In this document: in pieces, positions 25,801-38,900 of the stretch
How the letters are laid out: each line of letters begins with the position of its first letter
How positions within the stretch are numbered: position 1 is the first letter of the stretch
Assembly: GCA_014904845.1 (NCBI GenBank)
Contig: MU119418.1
Location: 1 to 63,178 of the forward strand
Length of the DNA: 63,178 nucleotides
Origin: Acephala macrosclerotiorum
Lineage: Eukaryota; Ascomycota; Leotiomycetes; Helotiales; Mollisiaceae
Direction of reading: 5' to 3'
Translations under genes and position numbers: made by a program
The notes under the pieces: generated by a model
The model's database searches: none
The model's input: only the letters and a program-made list of their open reading frames with translations
Told to the model about the DNA's origin: nothing

Positions 25801-27666
25801 GTATACGAAATTTTTTTAATTGAGTAAAATAAATCAAATATATTTTTTTTTATTTTTGAATTTTTTTTAGAAAAGTTTAATTTTAAATTTAAATTTTTTA
25901 ATAAATTTTTTTTTAATAAATAATTTTTTGATTATTCTTTAAATTACTTGAAATTTTAATAAAATAATTTTATTGTAATATTATAAAAGTTTTTTAATTT
26001 ATTTAACAATTGTAATTAATATATTTTTTTATTTATTACTAAAAATATATACGATTTTTTTTATTTTTTGTTTTTTTTTTAAATAAATACGTTTGAATTT
26101 AAAAATAGATCGATCAAATAATAATTTCGTGAATTATTTTTTATTTGTAAAATATTATTAATTTGACGAATAACGTAATATTTTCGAACTACGATTATTG
26201 TACTTTTTATTGTTTTAATTCTAACGACAATTAATATTATAAGCGCATTTTATTGTAATATTCGAAAGTAAACGTCGAAAATAAAAAGTATAAAAATAAT
26301 ATTATTCGATTTTATTGTATCGTTAATTGTTTTGATCGTTATTTGAAATCGTTTTTTTTTTTACAAATCAAAAAATTCTCGAAATAATATATTATACGCA
26401 CGTTTTAATAAAACGTAATATTTTTCTATTAAATCAATCGAATTATAAGTTTTTATTAATATAATTTTCAAATCAATATTTATATTTTTAATATTATTAT
26501 GAAATTCTTTAAAATTTAAATTCGTTTTAAAATTATAAATAATAAATATTAATAATTCAAAGTAAATATCGATTCAATACACTCGAAAAACGTTTTATAT
26601 TTTTTTTACTAATATATTTATAAAGAATTTCGCGATTTAAAATATTGTAATTTCGTTTACAATTTAAAATATTAATTTTTTATTGATTTATAATACGTTT
26701 AAATAAATAAAATAATTAAAATTATAATCGTCGCGTAATATAAATTTAAAACGATCGAGAGATTTATTATTTATTTGATATTATTAATAAAATCTTATTA
26801 TTTTTTTAATTTTTTCAAAATTCGTAAAATATTTTTTATATTTTAATATTCGCGCGAATTTAACGATCAATAAATATTTAAAGCGTTTGTATAATCGTTT
26901 AAATTTCGTTTTAATCAAATAATAAATAATAAAATCGGTTTTTATTATAAAAATTTTACAATTACTATAAATTAAATTTTCAAGTAATTTAAATAATATT
27001 TAAAAATATTTAAATATTTTAATAATAAACGTATATTATTTATTTTAAATAAATACATTATTAAAATTATCGCATTTAATTTGTAATTTGTTTATATTTT
27101 GAAAGTACAATAAAAAAAGTACGTTTATTAAAATTACGTAAAACGTAATACGTTCAATTGACGTATTAATATCGATAGTTTTAAAAAATAAAATTTTATC
27201 GATTTCAAATTTGATTATTATTTTTTTAATTTTAAATTTATTTAATTTAATATTTCGAATTTATTAAAAAATTAAATACTAATTTTCGCTAATAATCGAT
27301 CGTTAAACGATACTAATATCGATTATAATATTTATAAAAACGTTTAATACATAGTAATTCGTTAAATACGTTTTTATATTAGTAAATATTGAAAACGATT
27401 TCAATTGTATTGCGATATTCGATATCGTATAATAAATTAATTAACGATTAAATAATTCGATAATTTTAAATTTATTAATTGTATCGTAAAATATTATAAA
27501 ATAATTAATTGATCGCGTGATATCGTTTTCGTGTAAATTTTTTTTTTTAATAAGTTTAACGACGAATTATTCGTATTTTTTAATAATATCGAAATTTAAT
27601 TTTTCAAATTTAATTATAAATTGAATTATTTTGTTTTTATCGAATAATTTCGATTTTTTAAAGTTT

Positions 27667-27690
27667 TTTTTTTTTTTTTTTTTTTTTTTA
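27667..27690. repeat. Poly-T run
   Basis: A long T homopolymer inside the damaged copia element. Confidence 0.9.
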
Positions 27691-29510
27691 GTGTATAGTA
27701 AGTATTTTAACAATTCGAATTTTTATAAATAAAGTATTTTTTCTCGTTTTAATATATTGTCAATTTTTTGTAATTAATTCGATTATTATATTGAGTATTT
27801 TTATTGTAATATTTATAGTTTACGAAATATAATTCGATTATATTTTAATAGATTTTTTTTTTTTTAATTATAAAAATTTTAAAAATTATTTTTATTTTCG
27901 TTTGAAATAAAATTGCGTTGTAAACGTTTTTATATATTATTTAAAAATTTAATAAAAATCGAAAAAACGTTTAATAGTATTTTAATACGTTTCAATAAAC
28001 GTAATAGAATTTGTTTTGTATAATAATTTTTATTCGTATATTTGAGCGTAAATTAAATTGTTTTTAGATCAGTTTTTAATGTAATATTTTAAAGTATTCG
28101 AAAATCGTTTTATTTGAATTTTGTATTCGAATTAATACGAATATAATCGTGTTTTATTAATTAAATATTTTATTTCGACGTTTTTCGATTTTGAAATTCG
28201 ATTTTATAATTTTAATTATTTTGTTGAAAAGTAAATTTTTTTTAGTAAACTTTTAATAATAAAATTTATTAATTTTATCGATAAATATAATCGAAAACGC
28301 GTTATAATAATTTTCGAATTTAACGTTTGTTTTTAAATATAAATCTTTAAATACTCGTATAAATATATTCAATGAATTTTTTTTTTCGCAGTATTTGAAT
28401 TTATTATTATAAATTTTTATAAAAATAATTAATTTTTTGTCGAGATTAAATATTGTTTAATTCTCGCGATTGAAATTGTATATTGATTGATTAAAATTTT
28501 TTAATAATTTTTCAATTTTTAATAATAATAAAAACGATAAATTTTATTTCGAATTTTCGTTTTTTGATAATAAATTTAATAATAATATTTTATTGTTTTT
28601 TTAGAATTGTTTTTAAAATATCGTACGTTCGAGTAATATTGTTTACTTTATAAAAAATCTTATAATAAATTTTGATGATTGAAAAAAGAAATTTGAAAGT
28701 ACTAATATTATTTTTTTAATTTTTTCGATAGAAATAATAGAAAACGCTAGTTTTTGAATTTGTTTTATCTTTGGATTAATTGTATTTTTTTTTATACGAT
28801 TATTTTAATTGTTTTTTTTTATTTGCGATATTTATTAATATTTTTAAGACTTTAATAAATCGTTTTTTTAATATTTATATTTTATTTATTCGTAAAATTT
28901 TATATAATTTTTTTTTCGTATTTTTATTTATTTTTTTTTTAAATATTTTTTTTATTTATTTTAAAAATATTTTTTTATATTTTATTTATAATTTATAATT
29001 TTGATTATTTTTCGTTTTAAAACTTTATATTTATTTCAATGTATATTATATTGAATCGAGAAATAGAAAAAATAATAAAAAGGTTTTTTTTTGATTAAAA
29101 TCGTATTTTAAAAGAATATAATCGTATTTTCGAAGAGTATTTTATCGAGTCGTATTGTATTTAGTAAATATATTAGTTTGACGAGTTTTTATATCGAGCT
29201 CGTAAAAATTGTTTTTAGTATTGTTTAACAAATTATAATAAAGTACTCGTTGTTAATACGCGATAAAGCGTGAAATAGAAAATCAATTAATTTTAGATCG
29301 AAGAAAATAAAATAAACGTAAAATCGTAATATTTTTTAGAGATTTGATAATTTTTTTTAATATAAGTAAAAATTACTTTTTTTTACGTTTAATTGAATTA
29401 GTAGATTGCGTACAATTTGAGTTTTTTTGTTCGATCGATTTTATTTAATTGTTGTTTTTTTGTAAGTAATTTTACTGTTTTGTAATCGAACGAGTTTAAT
29501 TATTGATTAG

Positions 29511-29739
29511 TATTAAAATCTTCGAGAACAAATCACGAAATACTAAGATTTTAATCTGATATCAATAATTCAATTTTGTTTGTTTTTTCTTAGAAAGAGT
29601 ATTTTTCTACTTATATAATTAAATAGAGTAAACGTAAAATTAAAAAGTAGATATTAAAATAATTATTACTAAGAGTAATAAAAATTATAATTCGAATCAT
29701 TTAATCGATCGTTTAAACGATTATATAATTAAATCGACA
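29511..29739 (-). repeat. Copia 5' LTR (coding sense), heavily mutated
   Basis: It is the same length as 23469-23697 and alignable throughout. The differences are almost all C-to-T or G-to-A, for example ATCTTAGTCTGGTATC has become ATTTTAATCTGATATC. Confidence 0.85.
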
Positions 29740-31589
29740 ATTTTATTTAAATTTATTAAATTGTTTATTATTTTAATTATTATTTATAAAATTAATTTTT
29801 TATTAATTTATTTATTAATAAATTTATTTTAAATAATTTTATAAATTCATTATAATAAAATTTAATATTTTTTTATTTTTTTTATATTATTATAAATTTT
29901 AATAAATATTTTTTTAATTTTAATTATTATTATTTTCGTATAATATTAAAATTTTATAAAGTAAATTTAAATTTTTTAAATAATTTATCGTATATTTAAT
30001 AATAATAATAATATTTATATTATAATTTATAAATTAAATTTTTTTAAATAAACGTCGTATTAACGAATATTCGAATTATCGATATAATTATTATAATTCG
30101 ATTTTAATAAAATAATTATCGTTTGAATATTATTAATTTTTTTAAGTTTAATAAAATAAATTTCGTTTTCGATTTTTATTTTTATATTTATTAATAATTG
30201 ATCGATTTTTTCGATTTTATTATTTTTTAAATAAAAATTTATATTTTTATATTTATTAAAAAAATTTTAATAATAAATTATTATAATATTATAATTGATA
30301 ATATATTAAACGTATTATTAAAATATAAAATATATTTATTATTATTTTTTTATTATATATTTTATTAATTAATAATTTAATTTATTATAAATATAATTTT
30401 TTTTAATAAAACTTTTTTTAATAATTATAATTTATATAATAATTATTATTATTTTGAAATAATTTTTTATTTTTATCGTATTAAAAAAATCGAAAAATTG
30501 AAATTAATTTATATTTACGTTTTTTATTACGTTTTTTATATATTCGATTAATTTAATTTTAATTGATTTTATTATAATTTTTTTTATTTTTTTTAAAAAT
30601 TATAATCGAAATTATTATTATATTATTATATTTTTTAATAATTTAATTTCGAAAATTATATTTTATATAATATTCATTTAATAAATTACGTTAAATTTAT
30701 TAAAATTAATTAAAAAATAATTAAAAATATTTTAATTTAATTTTCGATTAATTAATAATAATAATTCGTAATAATATAATTTTTTTTTATAAAAATATAT
30801 ACAATTATCGATTTTCGTTTATTTTAAATTACGTTTGAATTATATTTATTATTATTATAAAATTATATTTTTTTTATTATTATTTTATTATAATAAAATA
30901 AATTTATACGATTTATAAATATAATAAAAAATATTTTATTATATTAATTTTAAAATAATAATTATAAAAATTTATAATTTAATATCGAAAATATTAAATA
31001 ATTTTTTATTATTATTAATATATATTTTTATTAAATTTATAAATAATTTAATCGATATATTTTATAATAATTAAAAATTATTATTCAATTAAATATTTTA
31101 ATTAAAATTCGTATTTTTTTAATTTTATAAATTATTTTATTAATATATTAATTATTAAAATTATTAATTTAAAAATTAAATATTTTAAAATTAAATATTT
31201 AAAAATTAAAAATTTTATATTAATAAAAATAAATTATTTTAAAAAATAATATTCGTTTTATAAATAAATTTAATTCGATTATTATTTAAATATTATTAAA
31301 AATATTTTTTTTTATTTGAATAATTTTTTTTTTAATTTATTTATAATATTTTTTTTATTAATTATTTTTTCAATTTTTTAATAATAAATTATTTATTTTT
31401 AATAATATAAATTTTATAAATTTATAAAAAGTTTTAAATTTTCGAACGAATTTTTTATTTATTAATATTAATATTTTTTTAATAAACTTTTAAAAGTTTT
31501 TTATAAAATTTTATTATATATAAAATATATTTATTTATTTTTTTTTTTTTTAATATTATTTTTCGTAAAATCGTATTTTATTTCATTAG

Positions 31590-32300
31590 GAAAAATTTTT
31601 ATTATTAATCAGCTGCCAATAGTGCCAATAGCTTGCCAGTGGCGCGCGCTACGCAGTAATTGCATGTCCAAAACTTTGGCGCCCAATTAGCAATCGATTG
31701 GCAAGTGGGTCCGGCCAATAAAAACACTAAAACTCTCGGCTTTCGGGCGGCTGCAGACGGCTGCGCGCGACCCTTATGCAGTCACACTTAATTAATTGAG
31801 CCGCTCAGCCTCTAAGTGCCGCAATCTAAGCTCTCAATATCGAGCAACGCAATTACTCGCATACTAGATCGATGTCTCTACGCGCGTAAACTTTGCTTGA
31901 ATCGATCGATTCTACGATTAGATTTTAAGTGGCGTTAATATTTTCAATTCTTATTTTTATTTATTCTTTCGATATTTTCAATGATTGATCGAATAAAGCG
32001 CGATCGCTAGTTTGCATGTAAGTCTTGGCGAAGAACATTAAAACTCTCGCAACTTCTAACTTTATAGTTTAATATTTTAATGCGCGCTCGATAAATTTAT
32101 TTGAAACTTTTATAATAGACTCAATTAATATTATAGATTATAAGTTTCAAATATTTAAATATTTAATTTTAAACTAATACTATTAGTAGTGTTTTGATAC
32201 TATTAGTACTAAGGCAAAATGACCGGTAGTACTAGTAACTAATTAGCGAGCCAATAGTACTAGTAGTACACGTGTTTTTCGGTAAAACGACTAGTAAAAA
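31590..32300. other. Spared GC-containing segment inside the AT block
   Basis: About 700 bases keep ordinary composition, including GGCGCGCGC, GGGTCCGGCC and GGCTGCGCGCGACC, while both sides are saturated AT. It holds repeated GCCAATAG and GCCAAT motifs at 31616-31640 and 31717, and short palindromic ACTAGTA/TACTAGT repeats at 32180-32290. No open frame of useful length is present. It may be a transposon terminal region or a single-copy fragment that RIP did not recognise. Confidence 0.55.
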
Positions 32301-34179
32301 ATATTTTTCTCGATGTTTTATTTTATTTTATTATATTTATATTTTAATATTTTCGATTTTTCGATTATTTTAATTATTATTTATATTTTATTCGAATAAA
32401 TAAAAAAATATAATTTTTAAAAATATTAAAATATTTTCGTAGTTTTTAATTAAATAATAAATATATAAATATATTTTATTAATAATTTCATTTAATCGAT
32501 ATATAAATATTTTAAATATTTTATAAATAATTAATTTTATAAGCAATTTAAAACGAATAATAAAAAAAAAAAAATATAAAAATTTTATATAATCGTAAAA
32601 CGATATAATTATATAATTAATCGATTAATTTAAAATTTATATTTTATAATTTAATTTTTTTTAAATAAATTTTTATTAATTCGTAATTAAATATAATTAT
32701 TAATTAATATTAATATTATTAAAAATATCGATAATTATTAATAACGATTAAATATACGTAAAAAAAATTTTAATTTTTAATATATGTATTAATTTATAAT
32801 TTATTAAAATTATTTAAAAAACGAAATTCGAAATATAAAAATTTTATTTTAAAAATAAAAATAAAATAATATTAATTATATACGATTTCGAATTATATAT
32901 AAATATTATATAATATTTATTTTAATAATAATATATATAAAAATTATAAAATAATTTTTAATAATAAAAACGTATATAAATTTATTTAATTAAATAAATA
33001 ATATTAAAAACGCGAATTTATAAAAAGTTTTTTAATATATATTAAAAACGAATTTTTTAAAAATCGATTATAAATTAATAAAAATATTTATTTATAATTA
33101 TAAAATATATATATAAAAAAATAATTATTATATATAAATAAAAAAAAAATAATATAATAAAATTAATAATTCGAAATATTTAAAAATTTAATAAATATTT
33201 ATTTTAAAAATTTTAATTTAAATAAACGATTTTATTAAAAAATTAAATTTTTTTTTAATTTTTTTTTATAAATTATTATTTATTTATAAATAAATTAAAT
33301 AATCGTAAATATTATTATTAAAAAAATTATTAATAATATTATAATTATTTATATTTAAAAATAATTAATATTAATATAATTAAATTATAAAATTAAAAAT
33401 AAAAATAAAATTTAATTACGATTTTAATAAATATTTTAAAAATATATAAAAAATTTAAAAAAAAATTAATATTAATAAATTTTTTTTAAAAAAATAAAAA
33501 TTATTATTATATATTTTTAATAATAATAATATTAATATTTAATATTTTAATAAAAAATTAAAAATTAAAAAAAAATTATTATTAATAATAAAAAAATAAT
33601 ATTTATTATTTAATTTTAATAAATATTAAAATAATTATAATAATTTTTTTTATAATATTTAAAATTAATTTTATAAAAATCAATTTTTTATTATTAATTA
33701 AAAAAAAATATATTATTATTATTTTTAAATAATATTTTAATTTATTTAAATTAATTAATTTAAATAAAAAATATAAAAATAAAATATTATATTATTTTTA
33801 TATATATAATTCGAAATTTTAATAATAATATTATTATATTTATATATATTTTTAAATTAAAAAAATATTAAAATTTATAAACGATTTTTATATTTTAATA
33901 AATTTTTTTTATTTTTAATTTTTTATATAAAAAATATAAAAATATTAATTATTTTATTTTATAAAAAAAAAAAATTAAAAAAATTTTAAAAAAAAAAAAA
34001 AAAAAAAAAATTAAATAAAAAAAAAATTTTAATTTAAAATTATTTAATATAATATATATATTTAAATTTAAAAAAAAATAATTTATAAATTTAATTAATA
34101 AAATTAAAAAAAAATTTTATAAAATAAAAAAAAATAATTTAAATAATTTAAAATATATAAAATATTTATTATTATAAAT

Positions 34180-34397
34180 TGTTTAAATATTATTAATATT
34201 ATTAAAAATATTTATTATTAATAATAAATTAAAAACAAATAAAAAAATAAATTAAATAATTCGTTAATTAATTATAAATTATAAATTTAATAAACGTATA
34301 AAAATTGAAAAATATAATTTCAATTCTAGTGCAAACGGCACTAGTCTCAATCCGGCTTAGTACCTCACGTGACTATTAAACTAATATTATACTTATA
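34180..34397 (-). repeat. LTR-family start with preserved hairpin
   Basis: The core at about 34323-34375 keeps G and C. The hairpin reads CTAGTGC-loop-GCACTAG: relative to CTAGCGC/GCGCTAG in other copies, both arms changed and pairing is kept. Confidence 0.7.
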
Positions 34398-35739
34398 AAT
34401 ATCGAAAAAATAATAAAACGTTTTTCGTATTTCGCATTATATTTTATTTTTAACGATTTAAATTTTTAATTATAAAATTTTTATATCGATTTTATCGATA
34501 TAAATAAAAACGTTTTTTTTTTATAATTTTTTTTACGTAAAATTAAAATTATTATTCTACGAAAAGTTTTATAAAAAACTTTAAATTATAAAAATATTAA
34601 ATATTAAAAATAATATTTTTAACGTTTTTTAATAAAATTTTAACGTAAAAATATAATTTTAATTTTACGTATAATTATATAAACTTTATACGATTTTTTT
34701 TTTAGTAAAATAATTTTTAATTATCGTTAAAAATATTATAATTTATTTTCAAATAATTAATATTTTTATTTATTAAAAATTAATATAAAAATTAAAAAAA
34801 AATTATTTAATAAAATAATATTTAATTAAATTTTTTTTAAAAAATTTATAAAAATATTAAAAAATTTATTCGTATTAAAATAATTTAATATATAATATAA
34901 TAAATTTTATTATTAATTATAATAAAAATATTTTAAAAAAAATTTTAATTATAAAAAATATTATTAATTAATTAATACAATTATAAAAATAAATTTAATT
35001 ATTTTAAAAACGTTAATATATTTTTTTTCGTAAATAAATTTTTTAAATATAAATAATTTATTTTAAAAAACGTATTTTTTAAAATCGTAATATTATTTTT
35101 AAACAATATAAAAATTAAAAAAATTTATACGAATTATAATAATAAATTAATATTTTTAAAAATTTATTAATTTTTTTTTAAATATATTTAAAATTTCAAT
35201 AATAATTTTATTAAAACGAAATAATTATTATTAATTTTATTTATAATTTTAAAAATATGAAAATTATTAAAAATTTTATTAAAATTTTTATTTATTATAA
35301 AATATAAATTTAATATTTTAATATTTTTATAAAATAAATTTATAATAATTTTAATATTTTATAAAATTTATTATAATTTTATTAATAAATAAAAAATAAT
35401 TATTTTAAATATTAATATTAATTAATTTAATAATATAAAATGAAAATAAATAATCTTTTTTTAAAAAAACTTTAAAAAATTTTTATAAATTATAATTTTA
35501 ATTATATAATATTTATTTTATTTTTAAAATAAATATTAATATATTTATTATTTAATTAAATTTAATTAATATTAAAATAATTTTAATTTTAATTAAAAAA
35601 TATAAAATTTATTATAAAATTAAAAATAAATTATTAAATTAAATTTAAAAAAAAAATTTAAATTTAATATTAATTATATTTTTTATATATATTATATTAA
35701 TTTTTTTTTTTAAATTAATAAATTATTAAATAATAATAA

Positions 35740-35956
35740 TAATAATAATATTAGTATTACTAGAAATATTTATTATTAATAATAAATCAAAAACGAAATA
35801 AATAAATAAATTGAATAATTCGTTGATTGATTATAAGTTCTAAATTTAATAAACGCGTAAAAATTAAAAAATATAATTTCAATTTTAGTACAAGCGACGC
35901 TAGTTCCGATTTGGTCTAGTAATGCACGTAACTATTAAATTAATATTGTATTTATA
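35740..35956 (-). repeat. LTR-family start
   Basis: It aligns with 34180-34397 and with 41740-41970. Here the hairpin is damaged (TTAGTAC against GACGCTAG). Confidence 0.7.
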
Positions 35957-38900
35957 TTAGTAATTTTTTTTTTATAATAAAAATTAATTTAATTTAATCA
36001 TTTAAAAAACGCTATTATTTTCTTTTTTTATCGTAATTCGTTAATACGTAAAACTCGTTAATATTTTAATACAAAAATTATATGATTAAACTTTAAAAAC
36101 AACGCTAGTAAACTAGTATTGTTTTCGAAGTTCGTTGAAAGTTATAAATATCGAGATTAGAATAATTTTTTTTTTTTTAGTTTTATAAATCAAACAATTA
36201 TAAGATTCGAAATATAATACAAAAATTATTTTTTTTTTATTTTTTTTTTTTAATAAATATTCTTTTTAATTTTTTATATTATTTTTATTATTTTTTTTTT
36301 TTAATTTATTTTTTTATTTAAATTTTAAAATGATTTATATTTAAAAATTTCTTTAAAATTTTATTAAATATTAATTTTATTATAATATTTATTAAATTAT
36401 TTTAATTATTAATTTATCGAATTTTTTATAATTTTTTGCGTTTATACGATTAATGAAAAATTATAATATCGATTATAAAATACTTTTTTTTGATCGTTTT
36501 TAATTTGATTAAATATTCGTATAACGAATATAAATTTATATAAACGATTATCGAGATTTTAAAAAAATCGAATTATTGAATAATTATATTAATAATAAAT
36601 TCGATTGCGATTATTATATTGATTTTTTTTATTATATTATATATTTTAAAAATTAAAACGCTTTTAATAATGTGTTTATTTTTAATAGAATTATAATAAA
36701 TAAAATGTTTTTTGATTTTAAATTTTTTATCGTTTAATTAATATTTATTTATTAAAATAATTTTATATTTAATTTGAAAATTAAAATTTTTATTATTTGT
36801 AAATAAATTATTAATGAAAACGAAAAATTTCATTGTAAATAAATTGAAAATAATATATTTAAATTTTTAATTTATTATTTTAATTTTTTCTTATTAAATT
36901 TTAATATTAAATAATAATAAATAAATCGAAAATTGTTTTAAATTAATAAATTATAATAATATAAATTTTTTTAATTTATTGTTTTTAATATTTAATTTGA
37001 AAATTAAATAATTTAATATTTATTAATTTAATTTTTTTGTTTTAATTTTTTTATCGTAATTAAATTGTATTTTCAAATTAAATTAAAATGTATTTATTAA
37101 AAATTAATAATATTTCTAGTATTAAAATTTTTTTAAATTTAATCAAAAATTTAATTTTATTAAATTTGTTTTTTTTGAGAATAAAAATTTTTTTTTTATT
37201 AATATAAACGTATTATTAATTTGCATTTTAATAACGTTAAAAATTTTTTTAATAATCGTAATTAAAAAATAAAAATCGTATATCGACGTAATTATAAACA
37301 ATTTCTTTTTATAATACTTATAATACGTAATTTATTAATATATTTTTATTTTTACAATTTTATACAAAGATTTCAAAATAATTATAATCGTATTTAATAA
37401 ATATAAATAGTAGATTTTTTTCAATAAATATATTAATATAAATCGTTGAAAATTTATTGTAAATTAAATATAAATTTGAATAATATTAAAAAATTATATT
37501 TTAATTTTCTTATTTAAAAATTGAATTAAAAAAAATATTAAAACGATAATTAATCGTTAATTAATTTTTTATATTATTAAAAACTACGTTAAAATTTTTT
37601 TTTTGTTTTGTTATTATATTTTTAAATTATTAATTTCGATTTCTCGTAAAAAATATCGATAGTTTTACTTTTAATTTTATTAATTAATTTCGAATTGAAA
37701 ATTCGAATTTTAATATATTTATTAAAATTGTATTAAACGAAATTAAAAAAAAATTTTATAATTAAATTATTAATTTTTTTTTTTTAAAACGTTTTAAATA
37801 ATTATTTAAAAATTGTAATTATATTTTTTATTTATTTATTATAAAAATTATAAAGATTTTAATTTTTTTAATAATAATAATAAAAAATTAATCGTTGAAA
37901 TCTTTGTAATTTTTTTTATTATTTTCAATAAAATTATAATATTTATTTTATTTAAATTTTTTATTATATACGTTTTTATTTCGTGATTTTTTTAAGCGTT
38001 TTTAATTACGTTTTTTTAATTGATTTTTCATTTAATTAAAAAAATAAAAAAGTTTTTTTTTGATTTTTTTAATTATTTTTTTAATTATTAATTCGATTAT
38101 AAATTTTTAATACTTTTTTTTTCGTATAATAAAATTTAACGATTATTAAACGAAAATTAATCAATTTATAAAATATATTAATTATATATATTTTTTTATC
38201 AATTATTAGTAATTTGTATAATTTTTTTTATTTACTTTTTTTACATTAAACGCGTACTTTAAATAGAATTAATAAATTTAATATAAATTTTGTATTTAAA
38301 TCGTTTTTTATTAAAAACGTATTATTAATTTAATATTAAATATATAAACAACGTATTTTTTTAATAATTACTCAAATTATTTCAATTTTTTTAATAATTA
38401 ATAACGACAATATATCATTACTAATTATTCTAAAGTATATTTCAAAGATTAATAATATAAATATAATATCGTTCGATTTTATCGAATCGTTAACAATTTT
38501 AATTATTATTTATAAAATTATATTTTTATCGATTTATTTTTCGATTAATTTATCGTAAATAATCTCGTAAACTCAATATAATAAAATGTAATATTTTTTT
38601 ACTTTTTTTATATTATTATAAATTTTAACGAGCATTTTTTTGATTTTAATTATTATTATTTTAATATTTTATTAAAACTTTATAAACGAAAAATTCTTTT
38701 TAATATTGTAAATAATATAATTCGATAATTTTTAATATATATCAATTTAATATATAAATAATATATTTTATATTATTTTTATAAATATATTTTTTATGAA
38801 TTTAATAATTTAAAATATTATAAACGAATTTATTATTTATAAGATTAATTTTCTATTTAAATATAAAACGTTAATAATAATCGAATAATTGAATTTATAA

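Larger units (their letters stand above)
23469..29739 (-). mobile_element. Ty1/copia retrotransposon, RIP-damaged, nested
   Basis: Two direct repeats of 229 bases (23469-23697 and 29511-29739) bound a 6271-base element. Their ends read TG...TA and TA...CA, each one RIP-type change from canonical TG...CA. Flanking 5-mers are ATTTC and ATTTT, a target duplication with one C-to-T change. The coding strand is minus: reverse transcriptase and RNase H relics of Ty1/copia type are readable at about 25800-25200 and 24900-24360. The plus-left (coding 3') LTR and the adjoining 1.6 kb keep much more G and C than the rest. Confidence 0.85.
21100..31065 (-). mobile_element. LTR-family copy split by a nested copia element
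   Basis: 21100-23468 matches about 36100-38460. After the inserted element, 29740-31065 resumes the match at about 38465-40660, including the shared stretch TTTTAATTATTATTTATAAA. The two halves thus belong to one older element. Limits are approximate because the sequence is saturated with transitions. Confidence 0.5.

Noticed and set aside
28780..28998. Open frame of 72 codons rich in Phe and Tyr
   Set aside because: It is antisense to the copia coding strand and a product of T-rich composition.
32260..32310. Possible Helitron 3' end (hairpin followed by CTAGT)
   Set aside because: The hairpin is weak and no matching 5' TC end or helicase is visible.
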